Shown: piece by piece, positions 9,174 to 18,371 of the stretch
Numbering within the stretch: the first letter of the stretch is position 1
How the letters are laid out: each line of letters opens with the position of its first letter
NCBI GenBank assembly: GCA_005798905.1
Contig: SYIK01000017.1
Coordinates: forward strand, 45,194 to 109,193
Direction: 5' to 3'
Origin: Bacteroidota bacterium
Lineage (GTDB): Bacteria > Bacteroidota > Bacteroidia > Chitinophagales > Chitinophagaceae
DNA: 64,000 bases
The notes under the pieces: model-generated
Told to the model about the DNA's origin: nothing
The model's database searches: none
What the model saw: the letters and a program-made list of their open reading frames with translations, nothing else
Program-made: the position numbers and the translations under genes

Positions 9174-10253
9174 ATGTCAGTTCATTTCCATTCACTTAAA
9201 ATAAAAATGGTAAAAAAAGAAACTACTGATTGCGTGTCAGTAGTTTTTGAAATTCCAACCAATTTAGAAACTGCTTTTCAATTCAAACAAGGGCAGAGTT
9301 TGACGATGAAAATAAATAGAGATGAAAATGAAGTACGAAGAACTTATTCAATATGTAGTTCACCCTTTGATAAGGAGTTGAAAGTTGCAATAAAAAAAAT
9401 TGCAGATGGAAAATTTTCTGTTTTTGCAAATGATATTTTAAAAAAAGGGGATACGATTGATGTAATGGAACCGGTTGGGAATTTTTTTACTGAACTCAAT
9501 CCATCGAATAAAAAAAATTACCTCGCCTTTGCTGCAGGAAGTGGCATCACCCCTGTTCTATCGCTTATTAAAACAACACTTGCTGAAGAAAAGGAAAGCA
9601 GTTTTACATTAGTATTTGGAAATAAATCACGTAATTCAATTATCTTTTTTGAAGAATTAGAGGGGTTAAAAAACAAATACATGAATCGTTTCAGCTTGGT
9701 TCATATTTTAAGCAGAGAAAAAACAGATTCGGCATTAAATTTTGGCAGAATAAATGTTGAGAAACTAAACGATTTACAAAAATTAATTGACTACACAACT
9801 TTCGATGAATTTTTTATTTGTGGTCCGGAAGAAATGATTTTTGCAACAAAAAATTTTTTAATTGAACAAGGAACAGAAGAAAAGAAAATTCATTTTGAAT
9901 TATTTAATAGCACCACAACAAAAAAATCGGATGCAAAAAATAAATTGTTTCAAAAAAATTCTTCAGCACAAACCAATATAACCATAAAAGTAGACGGCAG
10001 AAGTTTTGAATTTGAACAACCTCTCAATAGTAATATTACAATTTTAGATGCCGCATTAAAAGAAGGACTCGATCTCCCTTTTGCTTGCAAGGGAGGAATG
10101 TGCTGCACTTGCAAAGCCAAACTGGTTGAAGGTCTTGTGGATATGGACGTGCATTGGGGATTGGAACATTCTGAAATTGAAAGAGGATATATTTTAACTT
10201 GCCAAAGCCATCCTAAAACAGAAAAAATTATCGTAGATTTTGATATAAAATAA
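9174..10253 (+). CDS. paaE: Phenylacetyl-CoA epoxidase reductase subunit PaaE
   Basis: PaaE carries electrons from NADPH to the diiron oxygenase PaaABCD that epoxidises phenylacetyl-CoA. The 359-residue protein shows the FAD-binding motif RRTYSICSSP (about residue 54), the NAD(P)-binding GSGITPVLSL and CGPEEM, and a C-terminal plant-type 2Fe-2S ferredoxin domain with CKGGMCCTC plus a fourth Cys in ILTCQSHP. All four cluster ligands are present. It opens the paa operon, 11 bp before paaA; having the reductase gene first is common in Bacteroidota. Confidence 0.95.
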   Translation: MSVHFHSLKIKMVKKETTDCVSVVFEIPTNLETAFQFKQGQSLTMKINRDENEVRRTYSICSSPFDKELKVAIKKIADGKFSVFANDILKKGDTIDVMEPVGNFFTELNPSNKKNYLAFAAGSGITPVLSLIKTTLAEEKESSFTLVFGNKSRNSIIFFEELEGLKNKYMNRFSLVHILSREKTDSALNFGRINVEKLNDLQKLIDYTTFDEFFICGPEEMIFATKNFLIEQGTEEKKIHFELFNSTTTKKSDAKNKLFQKNSSAQTNITIKVDGRSFEFEQPLNSNITILDAALKEGLDLPFACKGGMCCTCKAKLVEGLVDMDVHWGLEHSEIERGYILTCQSHPKTEKIIVDFDIK

Positions 10254-10264
10254 TAAACTAAAAA

Positions 10265-11194
10265 ATGTCTGCACTAAAAGAAGAAGAAATTTTTTTAAAA
10301 AAAATAGAAGAAGAAACAAAAATTGAACCAAAAGATTGGATGCCGGAGGCATATCGAAAAACGAATATTCGACAAATAAGTCAACATGCACACAGCGAAA
10401 TAGTTGGTACGTTACCAGAAGGAAATTGGATTGGACGAGCACCTTCTTTGAAACGAAAATTAATTTTGTTGGCAAAAATTCAAGATGAAGCTGGCCATGG
10501 TTTGTATTTATACAGTGCCTGCGAAACGCTGGGAATTACAAGAGAAGAAACCATCAATGATTTGCATAGTGGAAAAGCAAAATATGCTTCCATATTTAAT
10601 TACCCAACATTAACATGGGCAGACATTGGTGCAATTGGATGGTTAGTGGATGGTGCCGCAATCATGAATCAAGTAATGCTTACACGCACTTCGTACGGCC
10701 CTTATGCAAGAGCAATGGTAAAAATTTGCAAAGAAGAAAGTTTTCATCAAAGACAAGGATTTGAATCTTTATTGGTTTTATCAAAAGGCACAACTGAACA
10801 ACAGCAAATGTGTCAAGATGCTATCAACCGTTGGTGGTGGCCGGCCTTGATGATGTTTGGACCAAAAGATTCGGAAAGTACCAATAGTGATCAAAGTATG
10901 AAATGGAAAATAAAAAGAAAAAGTAATGATGAACTCCGACAAAATTTTGTAGATATGATCGCAGAACAAATAAAATTCTTGGGTATGAAATTACCCGATG
11001 ATAAATTAAAATGGAACAATAAAAAAAAACAATACGACTGGGGGGAAATAAACTGGGAAGAATTTTGGAATGTTATAAAAGGAAACGGCCCTTGTAATTT
11101 TGAAAGAGTTGCAGCAAGAAAAAAAGCGTGGGAAAATGGCGAATGGGTAAGACAAGCAGCTGTCGCACATTCAAATAAATCAAAAACAAAATAA
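10265..11194 (+). CDS. paaA: Phenylacetyl-CoA epoxidase catalytic subunit PaaA
   Basis: PaaA is the diiron catalytic subunit that forms ring-1,2-epoxyphenylacetyl-CoA. Its 309 residues equal the usual length. The ferritin-like iron ligands are visible in [15 protein letters not shown] and [14 protein letters not shown]. The conserved N-terminal phrase [22 protein letters not shown] is also present. It is followed 10 bp later by paaB in the same operon. Confidence 0.97.
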   Translation: MSALKEEEIFLKKIEEETKIEPKDWMPEAYRKTNIRQISQHAHSEIVGTLPEGNWIGRAPSLKRKLILLAKIQDEAGHGLYLYSACETLGITREETINDLHSGKAKYASIFNYPTLTWADIGAIGWLVDGAAIMNQVMLTRTSYGPYARAMVKICKEESFHQRQGFESLLVLSKGTTEQQQMCQDAINRWWWPALMMFGPKDSESTNSDQSMKWKIKRKSNDELRQNFVDMIAEQIKFLGMKLPDDKLKWNNKKKQYDWGEINWEEFWNVIKGNGPCNFERVAARKKAWENGEWVRQAAVAHSNKSKTK

Positions 11195-11204
11195 TTTATT
11201 TAAA

Positions 11205-11567
11205 ATGAAACAGTTCATCAACAAATTTTATTACGGCGACATTCCTGAAAGCAATTCGGGAAATTCCATTATTTCAACTGAATCAAAAACTGATTGGCCT
11301 TTGTGGGAAGTTTTTCTTCGTAGCAAACAAGGGCTTGATCACAAACATACCGGAAGCCTTCATGCAGCCAATGCACAAATGGCAATTGAAAATGCCAGAG
11401 ATGTTTATACAAGAAGAATGGAAGGCGTAAGTATTTGGGTTGTTGAATCAAAAAATATTCATGCTTCAAATCCGGATGAATCTGAAAGTTTGTACGACCC
11501 TTCTAATGATAAAATTTATCGTCATGCTAGTTTTTATCAATTGCCCGACGAATTAAAACACATGTAA
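11205..11567 (+). CDS. paaB: Phenylacetyl-CoA epoxidase subunit PaaB
   Basis: PaaB is a small subunit of the PaaABCE epoxidase that bridges the catalytic PaaA-PaaC dimers. At 120 residues it is slightly longer than the enteric form. It contains the conserved WPLWEVFLRSKQGLDHKHTGSL and the following HAANAQMAIENARDVYTRR. It sits between paaA and paaC in an ungapped operon, which secures the call. Confidence 0.96.
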   Translation: MKQFINKFYYGDIPESNSGNSIISTESKTDWPLWEVFLRSKQGLDHKHTGSLHAANAQMAIENARDVYTRRMEGVSIWVVESKNIHASNPDESESLYDPSNDKIYRHASFYQLPDELKHM

Positions 11568-11590
11568 TTTTTTCTATTTTGAAAACAAAA

Positions 11591-12328
11591 ATGAACAAGC
11601 CAATCATCGATTATCTTTTACACCTTGCCGATAATTCATTGATACTCGGTCAAAGAAATGCAGAATGGTGCGGACACGGTCCTATTTTGGAACAAGACAT
11701 TGCCATCACAAATATTTCATTGGATTTAATTGGCCAATCTCGAAGTTTTTATCAATATGCGGCTCAATTAAAAAACGATAATACCACCGAAGACAGTTTG
11801 GCTTTTTTTAGAACGGAAAGAGAATTTAAAAACTTTTTATTGCTTGAACAACCGAATGGCGATTGGGCACAAACAATTTTGAAACAATTTTTTTTCAGCA
11901 GTTTTCAATTTTTATTATTTCAGCAATTACAAAAAAATAGCGACGAAACTTTGGCTGCAATTGCAGAAAAATCGTTGAAAGAAATCAGCTATCATTTGCG
12001 TTGGAGCAGCGAATGGGTGGAGCGATTGGGCGATGGAACAGAAGAAAGCCGCAACAGAATTTTGAATGCCGTAAATAATCTTTGGCGATTTACGGGAGAG
12101 CTATTTATTCCTGCTGCGTATGAAACAGAATTGGGTATTGAGTTGAATTCAATCAAAGAAAATTGGCAAGAAAAAATAAATGAAATTTTCAAAAATGCAA
12201 CGCTGCCAATTCTCTCAAATGTATTTTTTCAAACCGGTGGTAAAACCGGAAACCACACCGAACAACTTGGTTTTATTTTAACCGAACTTCAATACATGCA
12301 ACGAACATTTCCCGGATGTGAATGGTAA
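11591..12328 (+). CDS. paaC: Phenylacetyl-CoA epoxidase subunit PaaC
   Basis: PaaC is the structural ferritin-like partner of PaaA. The product (about 245 residues from ATG 11591) begins MNKPIIDYLLHLADNSLILG and continues QRNAEWCGHGP, the family N-terminus. LRWSSEWVERLGDGTEESR in the middle and the closing LTELQYMQRTFPG also match. I prefer ATG 11591 to the in-frame TTG at 11579, because family members start at MNKP or close to it and the TTG adds only four lysine/threonine-type residues. The paaD start is adjacent to or overlaps the stop codon. Confidence 0.95.
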   Translation: MNKPIIDYLLHLADNSLILGQRNAEWCGHGPILEQDIAITNISLDLIGQSRSFYQYAAQLKNDNTTEDSLAFFRTEREFKNFLLLEQPNGDWAQTILKQFFFSSFQFLLFQQLQKNSDETLAAIAEKSLKEISYHLRWSSEWVERLGDGTEESRNRILNAVNNLWRFTGELFIPAAYETELGIELNSIKENWQEKINEIFKNATLPILSNVFFQTGGKTGNHTEQLGFILTELQYMQRTFPGCEW

Positions 12329-12330
12329 TT

Positions 12331-12810
12331 ATGAATAAGCTCAATTTTAATAAGGAAACAATTTATACTTATCTGAAAGAAATAAAAGATCCGGAAATTC
12401 CTGTGCTAAGTATTGTTGATCTTGGAATTGTTCGCGATGTAAAAATTAATACAGATGGACTTGAAATTGTAATAACAGCAACTTACACCGGATGCCCCGC
12501 AATGGATATGATTGCAACGGATATTCGAATGCAATTAAATAAATTGGGTTTTACTAATTTAAAAATTTCAACAATTATTAGTCCGGCTTGGACAACCGAT
12601 TGGATAAGCGATGCAGGAAAAATAAAACTAAAAAATTACGGCATAGCACCACCCAACAAACGATTTTTAATTGCAAGCAATGGAGTGGAATGTCCGCGCT
12701 GTCAATCAATCAATACAAAATTGATTAGTGAATTTGGCTCTACCGCTTGCAAAGCAATGTTTCAATGTGATGATTGCTGTGAACCTTTTGATTATTTTAA
12801 ATGTCATTAG
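12331..12810 (+). CDS. paaD: PaaD, Fe-S maturation-type protein for the phenylacetyl-CoA epoxidase
   Basis: PaaD combines a MIP18/SufT-like (DUF59) domain with a C-terminal zinc-ribbon-like domain and is thought to mature the epoxidase metal centres. Residues about 10-100 show IKDPEIPVLSIVDLGIVRDV and TYTGCPAMDMIATDI, the DUF59 signature with its Cys. The C-terminus has paired cysteines (CPRCQS, then CDDCCEPFDYFKCH). The ATG at 12331 follows the paaC stop by 2 bp. An in-frame ATG at 12322 overlapping paaC is possible and would add three residues. Confidence 0.93.
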   Translation: MNKLNFNKETIYTYLKEIKDPEIPVLSIVDLGIVRDVKINTDGLEIVITATYTGCPAMDMIATDIRMQLNKLGFTNLKISTIISPAWTTDWISDAGKIKLKNYGIAPPNKRFLIASNGVECPRCQSINTKLISEFGSTACKAMFQCDDCCEPFDYFKCH

Positions 12811-12853
12811 TCGACTGCTTGGAATAATTACCTTCGCTATTAAATAATAAAAC

Positions 12854-13627
12854 ATGTCCACAATTTTATTTGAAATAAAAAATTCGATTAGCATTATTAC
12901 ACTAAATCGTCCGGAAAAATTAAATGCATTTAACCGCGAAATGTCTTTGTTGCTGCAGGAAAAATTGGATGAATGTAAAAAAAAGGAAATAAGAGCTGTT
13001 TATATTACCGGTTCCGGAAAAGCATTTTCTGCTGGTCAGGATTTAGCTGAAGTTGTAGATGCCGAAGGGCAGGGAATGGAGAAAATAATTGTTGAACATT
13101 ATAACCCAGTTGTAACCAAAATACGCAAGTTGGAAAAACCGGTTGTAGCTGCTATAAATGGTGTGGCTGCAGGTGCCGGCGCCAATATTGCTTTGTGCTG
13201 CGATATTGTTGTTGCAGCTGCTTCTGCAAGTTTTATTCAAGCTTTTAGTAAAATAGGATTAATACCGGATAGTGGTGGTACGCATACTTTACCTCGTTTA
13301 ATTGGTTGGCAAAAAGCAAGTGCATTAATGCTATTGGGAAATAAAATTACTTCGGAAGAAGCTGAAAAAATGGGAATGATTTACAAAGTATTTTCGGATG
13401 AAACTTTCAAGGAAGAAAGTTTTAAAATTGCTGAAACAGTTTCCAATCTTCCTACAAAAGCACTTGCATACACCAAACAATTATTAAACATTTCTTTTGT
13501 AAATACATTTGAAGAGCAACTGCAAGACGAAGATGTTTTTCAACAAAAAGCTGCTCACACACAGGATTACAAAGAAGGTATTCAAGCTTTTTTAGAAAAA
13601 AGAAAACCGCACTTCACCGGAGAATAA
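12854..13627 (+). CDS. paaG: Enoyl-CoA hydratase/isomerase, ring-1,2-epoxyphenylacetyl-CoA isomerase type
   Basis: PaaG isomerises the epoxide to the oxepin-CoA for ring opening. The 257-residue crotonase-fold protein has the oxyanion-hole segments GKAFSAGQDLAEV and NGVAAGAGANIALCCD. It also has GLIPDSGGTHTLPRL, whose Asp matches the catalytic Asp of PaaG rather than the Glu of ordinary enoyl-CoA hydratases. The position after paaD and before paaI supports PaaG over PaaF. Confidence 0.9.
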   Translation: MSTILFEIKNSISIITLNRPEKLNAFNREMSLLLQEKLDECKKKEIRAVYITGSGKAFSAGQDLAEVVDAEGQGMEKIIVEHYNPVVTKIRKLEKPVVAAINGVAAGAGANIALCCDIVVAAASASFIQAFSKIGLIPDSGGTHTLPRLIGWQKASALMLLGNKITSEEAEKMGMIYKVFSDETFKEESFKIAETVSNLPTKALAYTKQLLNISFVNTFEEQLQDEDVFQQKAAHTQDYKEGIQAFLEKRKPHFTGE

Positions 13628-13645
13628 AAAACTTATTTTTAAAAA

Positions 13646-14071
13646 ATGCAAAACGAAAAAGACAAATTAGCCAACTCGGTAGTTGCACACATGATGGAAC
13701 ACGATGCATTCAGCCAATGGATGCAAGTAAAAGTTTTAGAAGTAAGTGAAGGTTATAGCCGCATCAATATGCTGATAAGAAAAGAAATGGTAAACGGACT
13801 CGGCATTGTACACGGAGGAATTACCTTTTCACTTGCTGATAGCGCTTTTGCATTTGCTTGCAACAATCGAAATAATTTATCGGTTGCATTGGACGTTACC
13901 ATCAGTTTTACAAAAGCTGTAATTATTGGCGACACCATTACTGCAGAAGCAAAAGAAATACATAACGGCAGAAGTACCGGCGTGTATTTAATAACTATTT
14001 TAAATCAAAAAAACGAACAGGTTGCATTATTCAAAGGCACTTGTTTTAGAACCGGAAAAAAATTAGTATGA
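13646..14071 (+). CDS. paaI: Hotdog-fold hydroxyphenylacetyl-CoA thioesterase PaaI
   Basis: PaaI is a hotdog thioesterase that rescues CoA from dead-end phenylacetate-pathway thioesters. The 141-residue product carries the PaaI signature MVNGLGIVHGGITFSLADS, with the HGG motif and the catalytic Asp. It lies 18 bp after paaG, and its stop overlaps the start of the next gene by four bases (ATGA), which implies translational coupling. Confidence 0.93.
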   Translation: MQNEKDKLANSVVAHMMEHDAFSQWMQVKVLEVSEGYSRINMLIRKEMVNGLGIVHGGITFSLADSAFAFACNNRNNLSVALDVTISFTKAVIIGDTITAEAKEIHNGRSTGVYLITILNQKNEQVALFKGTCFRTGKKLV

Positions 14072-14655
14072 TTTATTCCTTTAAAAAATTTATGCCGGTA
14101 ATTCACAAAAGCAGTTTCGTGCATCCACAAGCAGCGGTTACTGGAAATGTTGTCATTGGAAAAAATTGTTACATCGGGCCTGGTGCTGCATTACGTGGCG
14201 ATTGGGGGAAAATTATTTTAGAAGATGGTTGTAATGTGCAGGAAAACTGCACTATTCACCTATTTCCGGGAGCAACTGTATTATTGAAAAAAGGATCGCA
14301 TATTGGACATGGCGCAGTAATTCATGGCGCAACAATTGGGAAAAATTGTTTGATTGGAATAAATGCGGTGATTTTAGACAATGTAATTCTTGGCGACGAA
14401 TGTATTGTTGGCGCACTTACGTTGATAAAACAAGATGAAAAAATTCCACCTCGTTCTTTATTAGTTGGCAACCCCGGAAAAATTATAAAAAAAGTAAGTG
14501 ATGAAATGTTAAAATGGAAAACCGAAGGCACAAACTTGTATCAGCAATTACCAAAAGAAATGTTAGAAAACTGTAAAGCGTGCAAACCGCTTCGTTCAAA
14601 AAACTCAAAAAATAATTTGGAAACAAAAATCAAATATGCTCCATTTAAAAAATAG
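14068..14655 (+). CDS. paaY: PaaY-type hexapeptide-repeat thioesterase/gamma-carbonic-anhydrase-like protein
   Basis: A 195-residue left-handed beta-helix protein with successive hexapeptide repeats (VTGNVVIGKNCYIGPGAALRG and following). The histidines of gamma carbonic anhydrases are present in NCTIHLF and GSHIGHGAVIHGATIG. PaaY hydrolyses toxic CoA thioesters that arise in the paa pathway. The ATGA overlap with paaI and its place at the operon end favour PaaY. Without context it could equally be called a generic transferase-hexapeptide protein. Confidence 0.85.
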   Translation: MIYSFKKFMPVIHKSSFVHPQAAVTGNVVIGKNCYIGPGAALRGDWGKIILEDGCNVQENCTIHLFPGATVLLKKGSHIGHGAVIHGATIGKNCLIGINAVILDNVILGDECIVGALTLIKQDEKIPPRSLLVGNPGKIIKKVSDEMLKWKTEGTNLYQQLPKEMLENCKACKPLRSKNSKNNLETKIKYAPFKK

Positions 14656-14693
14656 TTCTACTTATATAATTAACGCTTCGAACTGATATCGCT

Positions 14694-14701
14694 TACTTTT
14701 G
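14694..14701 (+). promoter_or_regulatory. -7 element of the obgE promoter
   Basis: TACTTTTG, an exact TAnnTTTG, lies 16 bp upstream of the obgE TTG start, so the transcript would be nearly leaderless. The TTTG partner is not obvious at the standard spacing. Confidence 0.5.
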
Positions 14702-14717
14702 CACATTAATCAAAGTT

Positions 14718-15707
14718 TTGGAAAAAAATAATTTCGTCGATCAGATTCGAATTTTCTGTCGCAGTGGACACGGTGGTGCAGGAAGCAAACATTTTGCCCG
14801 TACAAAATTTAATCCCATGGCAGGGCCCGACGGTGGCAATGGTGGCCGCGGTGCGCATATTCTTTTAAAAGGAAATCGCAACCTTTGGACACTTTTGCAT
14901 CTTCGTTATTTTAAAAACATATTAGCCGAAAATGGAGAAGGTGGTTCCAAAAACAATTGTAGTGGACGCGATGGAAAAGATATTATTATCGAAGTTCCTC
15001 TTGGAACCGTTGTACGCGATGAAGTTACCGGAATGACGGAAGCAGAAATATTAGAAGATGGACAAGAAGTAATTTGGATAAAAGGTGGAAGAGGCGGATT
15101 GGGAAATGCAAATTTTGCAACACCTACTAATCAAGCTCCGGAATATGCACAACCAGGCGAAGAAGGAATTGAAGCTTGGAAAGTTCTCGAGTTAAAAGTG
15201 TTGGCAGATGTAGGTTTAGTGGGTTTTCCCAATGCAGGTAAATCAACTTTACTTTCTGTAATTACTGCAGCAAAACCAAAAATTGCCAATTACGCATTTA
15301 CAACAATTAATCCTCAATTGGGAATTGTAGAATACCGCGATGGGAAAAGTTTTTGTATTGCCGATTTACCGGGAATCATCGAAGGTGCTGCAGAAGGAAA
15401 AGGATTGGGGCACCGCTTTCTTCGCCACATCGAACGAAACTCTGTTTTACTTTTTATGATTCCTGCCGACTGCAATGATCACAAAAAAGAATTTGAAATT
15501 TTAGTTCACGAATTAGAAAAATACAACCCGGAACTATTGCACAAACAATTTGTAATTGCAGTAAGTAAAAGTGAAATGTTGGACGAAGAATTAATAAAAG
15601 CAATTGAGAAAGAATTACCAACCAATGTACCGCATATTTTTATTTCCTCTTTTACACAAAAAGGATTGGTGGGACTGAAGGACCTTCTTTGGAAAACTTT
15701 GAACTAA
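14718..15707 (+). CDS. obgE: Obg family GTPase
   Basis: Obg is an essential GTPase that binds the large ribosomal subunit and links assembly to stress. The 329-residue protein has the N-terminal glycine-rich Obg fold ([31 protein letters not shown]). The G domain follows: P-loop [11 protein letters not shown], switch [22 protein letters not shown], and SKSEMLDE near the place of the NKxD motif. It starts with TTG, confirmed by position relative to the family N-terminus. It converges with the YbjQ-like gene, the two stops being directly adjacent. Confidence 0.96.
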   Translation: MEKNNFVDQIRIFCRSGHGGAGSKHFARTKFNPMAGPDGGNGGRGAHILLKGNRNLWTLLHLRYFKNILAENGEGGSKNNCSGRDGKDIIIEVPLGTVVRDEVTGMTEAEILEDGQEVIWIKGGRGGLGNANFATPTNQAPEYAQPGEEGIEAWKVLELKVLADVGLVGFPNAGKSTLLSVITAAKPKIANYAFTTINPQLGIVEYRDGKSFCIADLPGIIEGAAEGKGLGHRFLRHIERNSVLLFMIPADCNDHKKEFEILVHELEKYNPELLHKQFVIAVSKSEMLDEELIKAIEKELPTNVPHIFISSFTQKGLVGLKDLLWKTLN

Positions 15708-16028
15708 TCAGCTAACTTTTACAGCCGTTCCTGTTGCAATTACCATCATCATACTTCCACCGCTGCCAACAGTTTCAAAATCCAAATCAATTCCTACAAT
15801 TGCATTTGCGCCCATCGTTTGTGCACGCTGAATTAGTTCTGCCATTGCATTTTGGCGCGCTTCTTCAATAACACGTTCGTAAGTGCCGCTTCTTCCTCCA
15901 AAAAAATCGCGCAAGCCTCCCATAATATCTTTTAAAACATTTGCGCCAATTATTACTTCAGCAGAAACAATACCCAAATATTGTTCAATTGATTTTCCTT
16001 CTATGTTGGGGGTTGTAGTTGTTATCAT
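15708..16028 (-). CDS. YbjQ/UPF0145 family protein
   Basis: A 106-residue protein of the YbjQ (UPF0145, putative heavy-metal-binding) family. The diagnostic segments are GIVSAEVIIGANVLKDI, the glycine-rich FFGGRSGTYE, and ARQNAMAELIQRAQTMGANAIVGI. The family forms pentamers, and its biochemical role is unknown. The gene is monocistronic, lying between convergent obgE and divergent S46 peptidase genes. Confidence 0.9.
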   Translation of the reverse strand: MITTTTPNIEGKSIEQYLGIVSAEVIIGANVLKDIMGGLRDFFGGRSGTYERVIEEARQNAMAELIQRAQTMGANAIVGIDLDFETVGSGGSMMMVIATGTAVKVS

Positions 16029-16125
16029 TTAAAATTTGTTTTAGGTAAAAAATTAAAAATAGTCATTTTTCTTATTACAAAATCGATTGGTTTTTCTGTA
16101 GGTTTGCTGTCTAAATATTATCAAA

Positions 16126-18294
16126 ATGAAGAAGTTTTTATTTACGGTTTTTATCTCCGTTAGTTTTTTATTAAAATCTTTTGCCGACGAAGGCATGTGG
16201 CTTCCCTTATTACTTGGGCAACAAGTATATAGCGACATGGTAAAAAAAGGACTTAAACTTTCAAAAGAACAATTGTACAGCATTAACAAAGCATCCATAA
16301 AAGATGCAATTGTAATTTTTGGCGGTGGATGTACCGGAGAAATAGTTAGCAATCAAGGATTGATTTTTACAAATCATCACTGCGGATATGATGCAATTGC
16401 AAACGCAAGTTCGGTAGAACATAATTATCTGCGCGATGGCTTTTATGCAAAAAATAAAGGAGAAGAAATTCCTGCAAAAGGAGTTTCTGTTCAATTTTTA
16501 TTGAGCATTCAAGATGTCACCACACAAATTTTAGATTCGCTAAAAGGCTTGTCTGGCATAGAAAGAGCGCAACGGCAAGCACGGGTTTTAATGAATTTGA
16601 ATTCAAAATACTCGGATGCAACACAAAATATTGAAGCAAGAATCAGCAGCCTTTTTAAAGGAAATCAATTTTTGGTTTTTGTTTATCAACGCTATAAAGA
16701 TGTTCGATTAGTGGGTACGCCAACCGAAAGCATTGGAAAATTTGGTGGCGATACAGATAATTGGGAATGGCCGCGCCATACCGGAGATTTTTCTGTGTTT
16801 AGAGTTTATACAAACAAAGAAGGAAAAACTGCCGATTACGATGCCGAAAATATTCCAATGGTTCCAAAATGGTTTTTGCCGGTTTCAATAAAAGGTTTTA
16901 AAGATGGCGACTATGCAATGATTTACGGCTATCCCGGCGGAACAAATCGTTACGAAACTTCCTTTGGTGTAAACCAAAAAATAGATATCGATAACCCTAC
17001 TTTGGTAAAGTTGCGCGACATGCGATTGAAATACATGTTCGAAGAAATGAAAAAAGACGAAGCTGTTAAATTACAATTAGCATCAAGCTATGCGGGTATT
17101 GCAAACTATTGGAAATTCTTTGAAGGCGAAACAAAGCAATTAATAAAATATGATGTTTTTAATCAAAAGAAAAAAGTAGAAGCTGAATTTGCAACTTGGG
17201 CAAATGGGAAAAAAGAATACGAAACTATTTTTCCGGAATGGAAAACTGCTTATGAAAATTGGCGCCCGTTTTCAAAACATCGTGTATTTATTACCGAAGG
17301 TGTTTTCGGTTCACCGTTGATGGCATTTGCTTCCAGTTTACAACAAGTAGAAATTGCATTGGTACAACCAGGTAAAAAACCTTCCGATGTAAAAAATGCA
17401 ATTGAAGCTGCAAGTAAAGCAAGAGAAGAGTTTTTAAAAAATGAAAATAAAATTTCAGACCAGAATATTGTGGGTGATGTAACAAAACTTTTTTATCAAG
17501 ATGTTGAGAAAAGCCAACACCCGATTGATTTTTACAGAGCAATCTCTTCCGTTCACGGAGAATTAAACGACGAACAAACTTTTAAAAAATATGCTGCATT
17601 TATTTTTAAAAACACATTCATTTTAGATGACGAAAAATGGAATGCATTTGTTGCCAACCCCGATGCAATTGTTTTGCAAAACGATCCTGCATTTGCACAT
17701 GCAAGTGCATTTTTAGTTAATTACCAAAATAAGTACGTTGCAAAATTTCAACAGTTCAATATAAAAAATAATGAATTGGGACGATTGTACTTAAAAGGAA
17801 TTCTTGAAATGGATTCGGTGAAAGCAAAAAAAATGTACCCAGATGCAACTTTTACGATGCGCGTTAGTTATGGAAATGTAAAAAGTTATCGTCCGCGCGA
17901 TGCAGTGTTTTATGATTATGTATGTACGATGAGCGGTGTGTTGCAGAAATACAAAGCAAAAGATTATGAATTTGATTTGCCCGAAAATTTATTGGAGTTG
18001 GCAAAGAAAAAAGATTTCGGTCAATACATCGACAAACAAAAAAATGACCTCGTTATTTCTTTTATTACTACAAACGATATAACCGGTGGTAATTCCGGTT
18101 CGCCGGTTTTAGATGCACAGGGTAATTTAATTGGACTTGCATTCGATGGAAATTACGAAGCGCTCAGTCACAAAATTGCATTTGATAAAGATTTGAATCG
18201 TACGATTTGTGTAGATGTGCGCTATGTTTTGTGGTGTATCGACAAGTTGGGTGGCGCTTCCAATCTTATTAACGAATTGAAATTGGTGAAATAA
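16126..18294 (+). CDS. S46 family dipeptidyl peptidase, DPP7-like
   Basis: A periplasmic serine exopeptidase that removes N-terminal dipeptides from oligopeptides. The signal peptide (about residues 1-20) precedes the family hallmark GGGCTGEIVSNQGLIFTNHH, which contains the catalytic His. DTDNWEWPRHTGDFSVFR carries the Asp, and TGGNSGSPV the Ser. After the Ser, AFDGNYEA has Gly where the acid-specific DPP11 has Arg, which predicts preference for hydrophobic or aliphatic P1 residues (DPP7 type). The length, 722 residues, is normal. A terminator (18315-18342) separates it from the dipeptide epimerase gene. Confidence 0.93.
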   Translation: MKKFLFTVFISVSFLLKSFADEGMWLPLLLGQQVYSDMVKKGLKLSKEQLYSINKASIKDAIVIFGGGCTGEIVSNQGLIFTNHHCGYDAIANASSVEHNYLRDGFYAKNKGEEIPAKGVSVQFLLSIQDVTTQILDSLKGLSGIERAQRQARVLMNLNSKYSDATQNIEARISSLFKGNQFLVFVYQRYKDVRLVGTPTESIGKFGGDTDNWEWPRHTGDFSVFRVYTNKEGKTADYDAENIPMVPKWFLPVSIKGFKDGDYAMIYGYPGGTNRYETSFGVNQKIDIDNPTLVKLRDMRLKYMFEEMKKDEAVKLQLASSYAGIANYWKFFEGETKQLIKYDVFNQKKKVEAEFATWANGKKEYETIFPEWKTAYENWRPFSKHRVFITEGVFGSPLMAFASSLQQVEIALVQPGKKPSDVKNAIEAASKAREEFLKNENKISDQNIVGDVTKLFYQDVEKSQHPIDFYRAISSVHGELNDEQTFKKYAAFIFKNTFILDDEKWNAFVANPDAIVLQNDPAFAHASAFLVNYQNKYVAKFQQFNIKNNELGRLYLKGILEMDSVKAKKMYPDATFTMRVSYGNVKSYRPRDAVFYDYVCTMSGVLQKYKAKDYEFDLPENLLELAKKKDFGQYIDKQKNDLVISFITTNDITGGNSGSPVLDAQGNLIGLAFDGNYEALSHKIAFDKDLNRTICVDVRYVLWCIDKLGGASNLINELKLVK

Positions 18295-18314
18295 TTTTTT
18301 GTTCAATTGTTTTT

Positions 18315-18342
18315 GAAAGCCATTGATTATTCGATGGCTTTC
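18315..18342 (+). terminator. Intrinsic terminator after the S46 peptidase gene
   Basis: A perfect 9-bp stem, GAAAGCCAT with ATGGCTTTC, closes a 10-nt loop and is followed by TTATTTTT. It sits 20 bp after the stop codon, so the epimerase downstream is probably transcribed at least partly from its own promoter. Confidence 0.75.
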
Positions 18343-18371
18343 TTATTTTTATACAATACAATTAATAAAAA

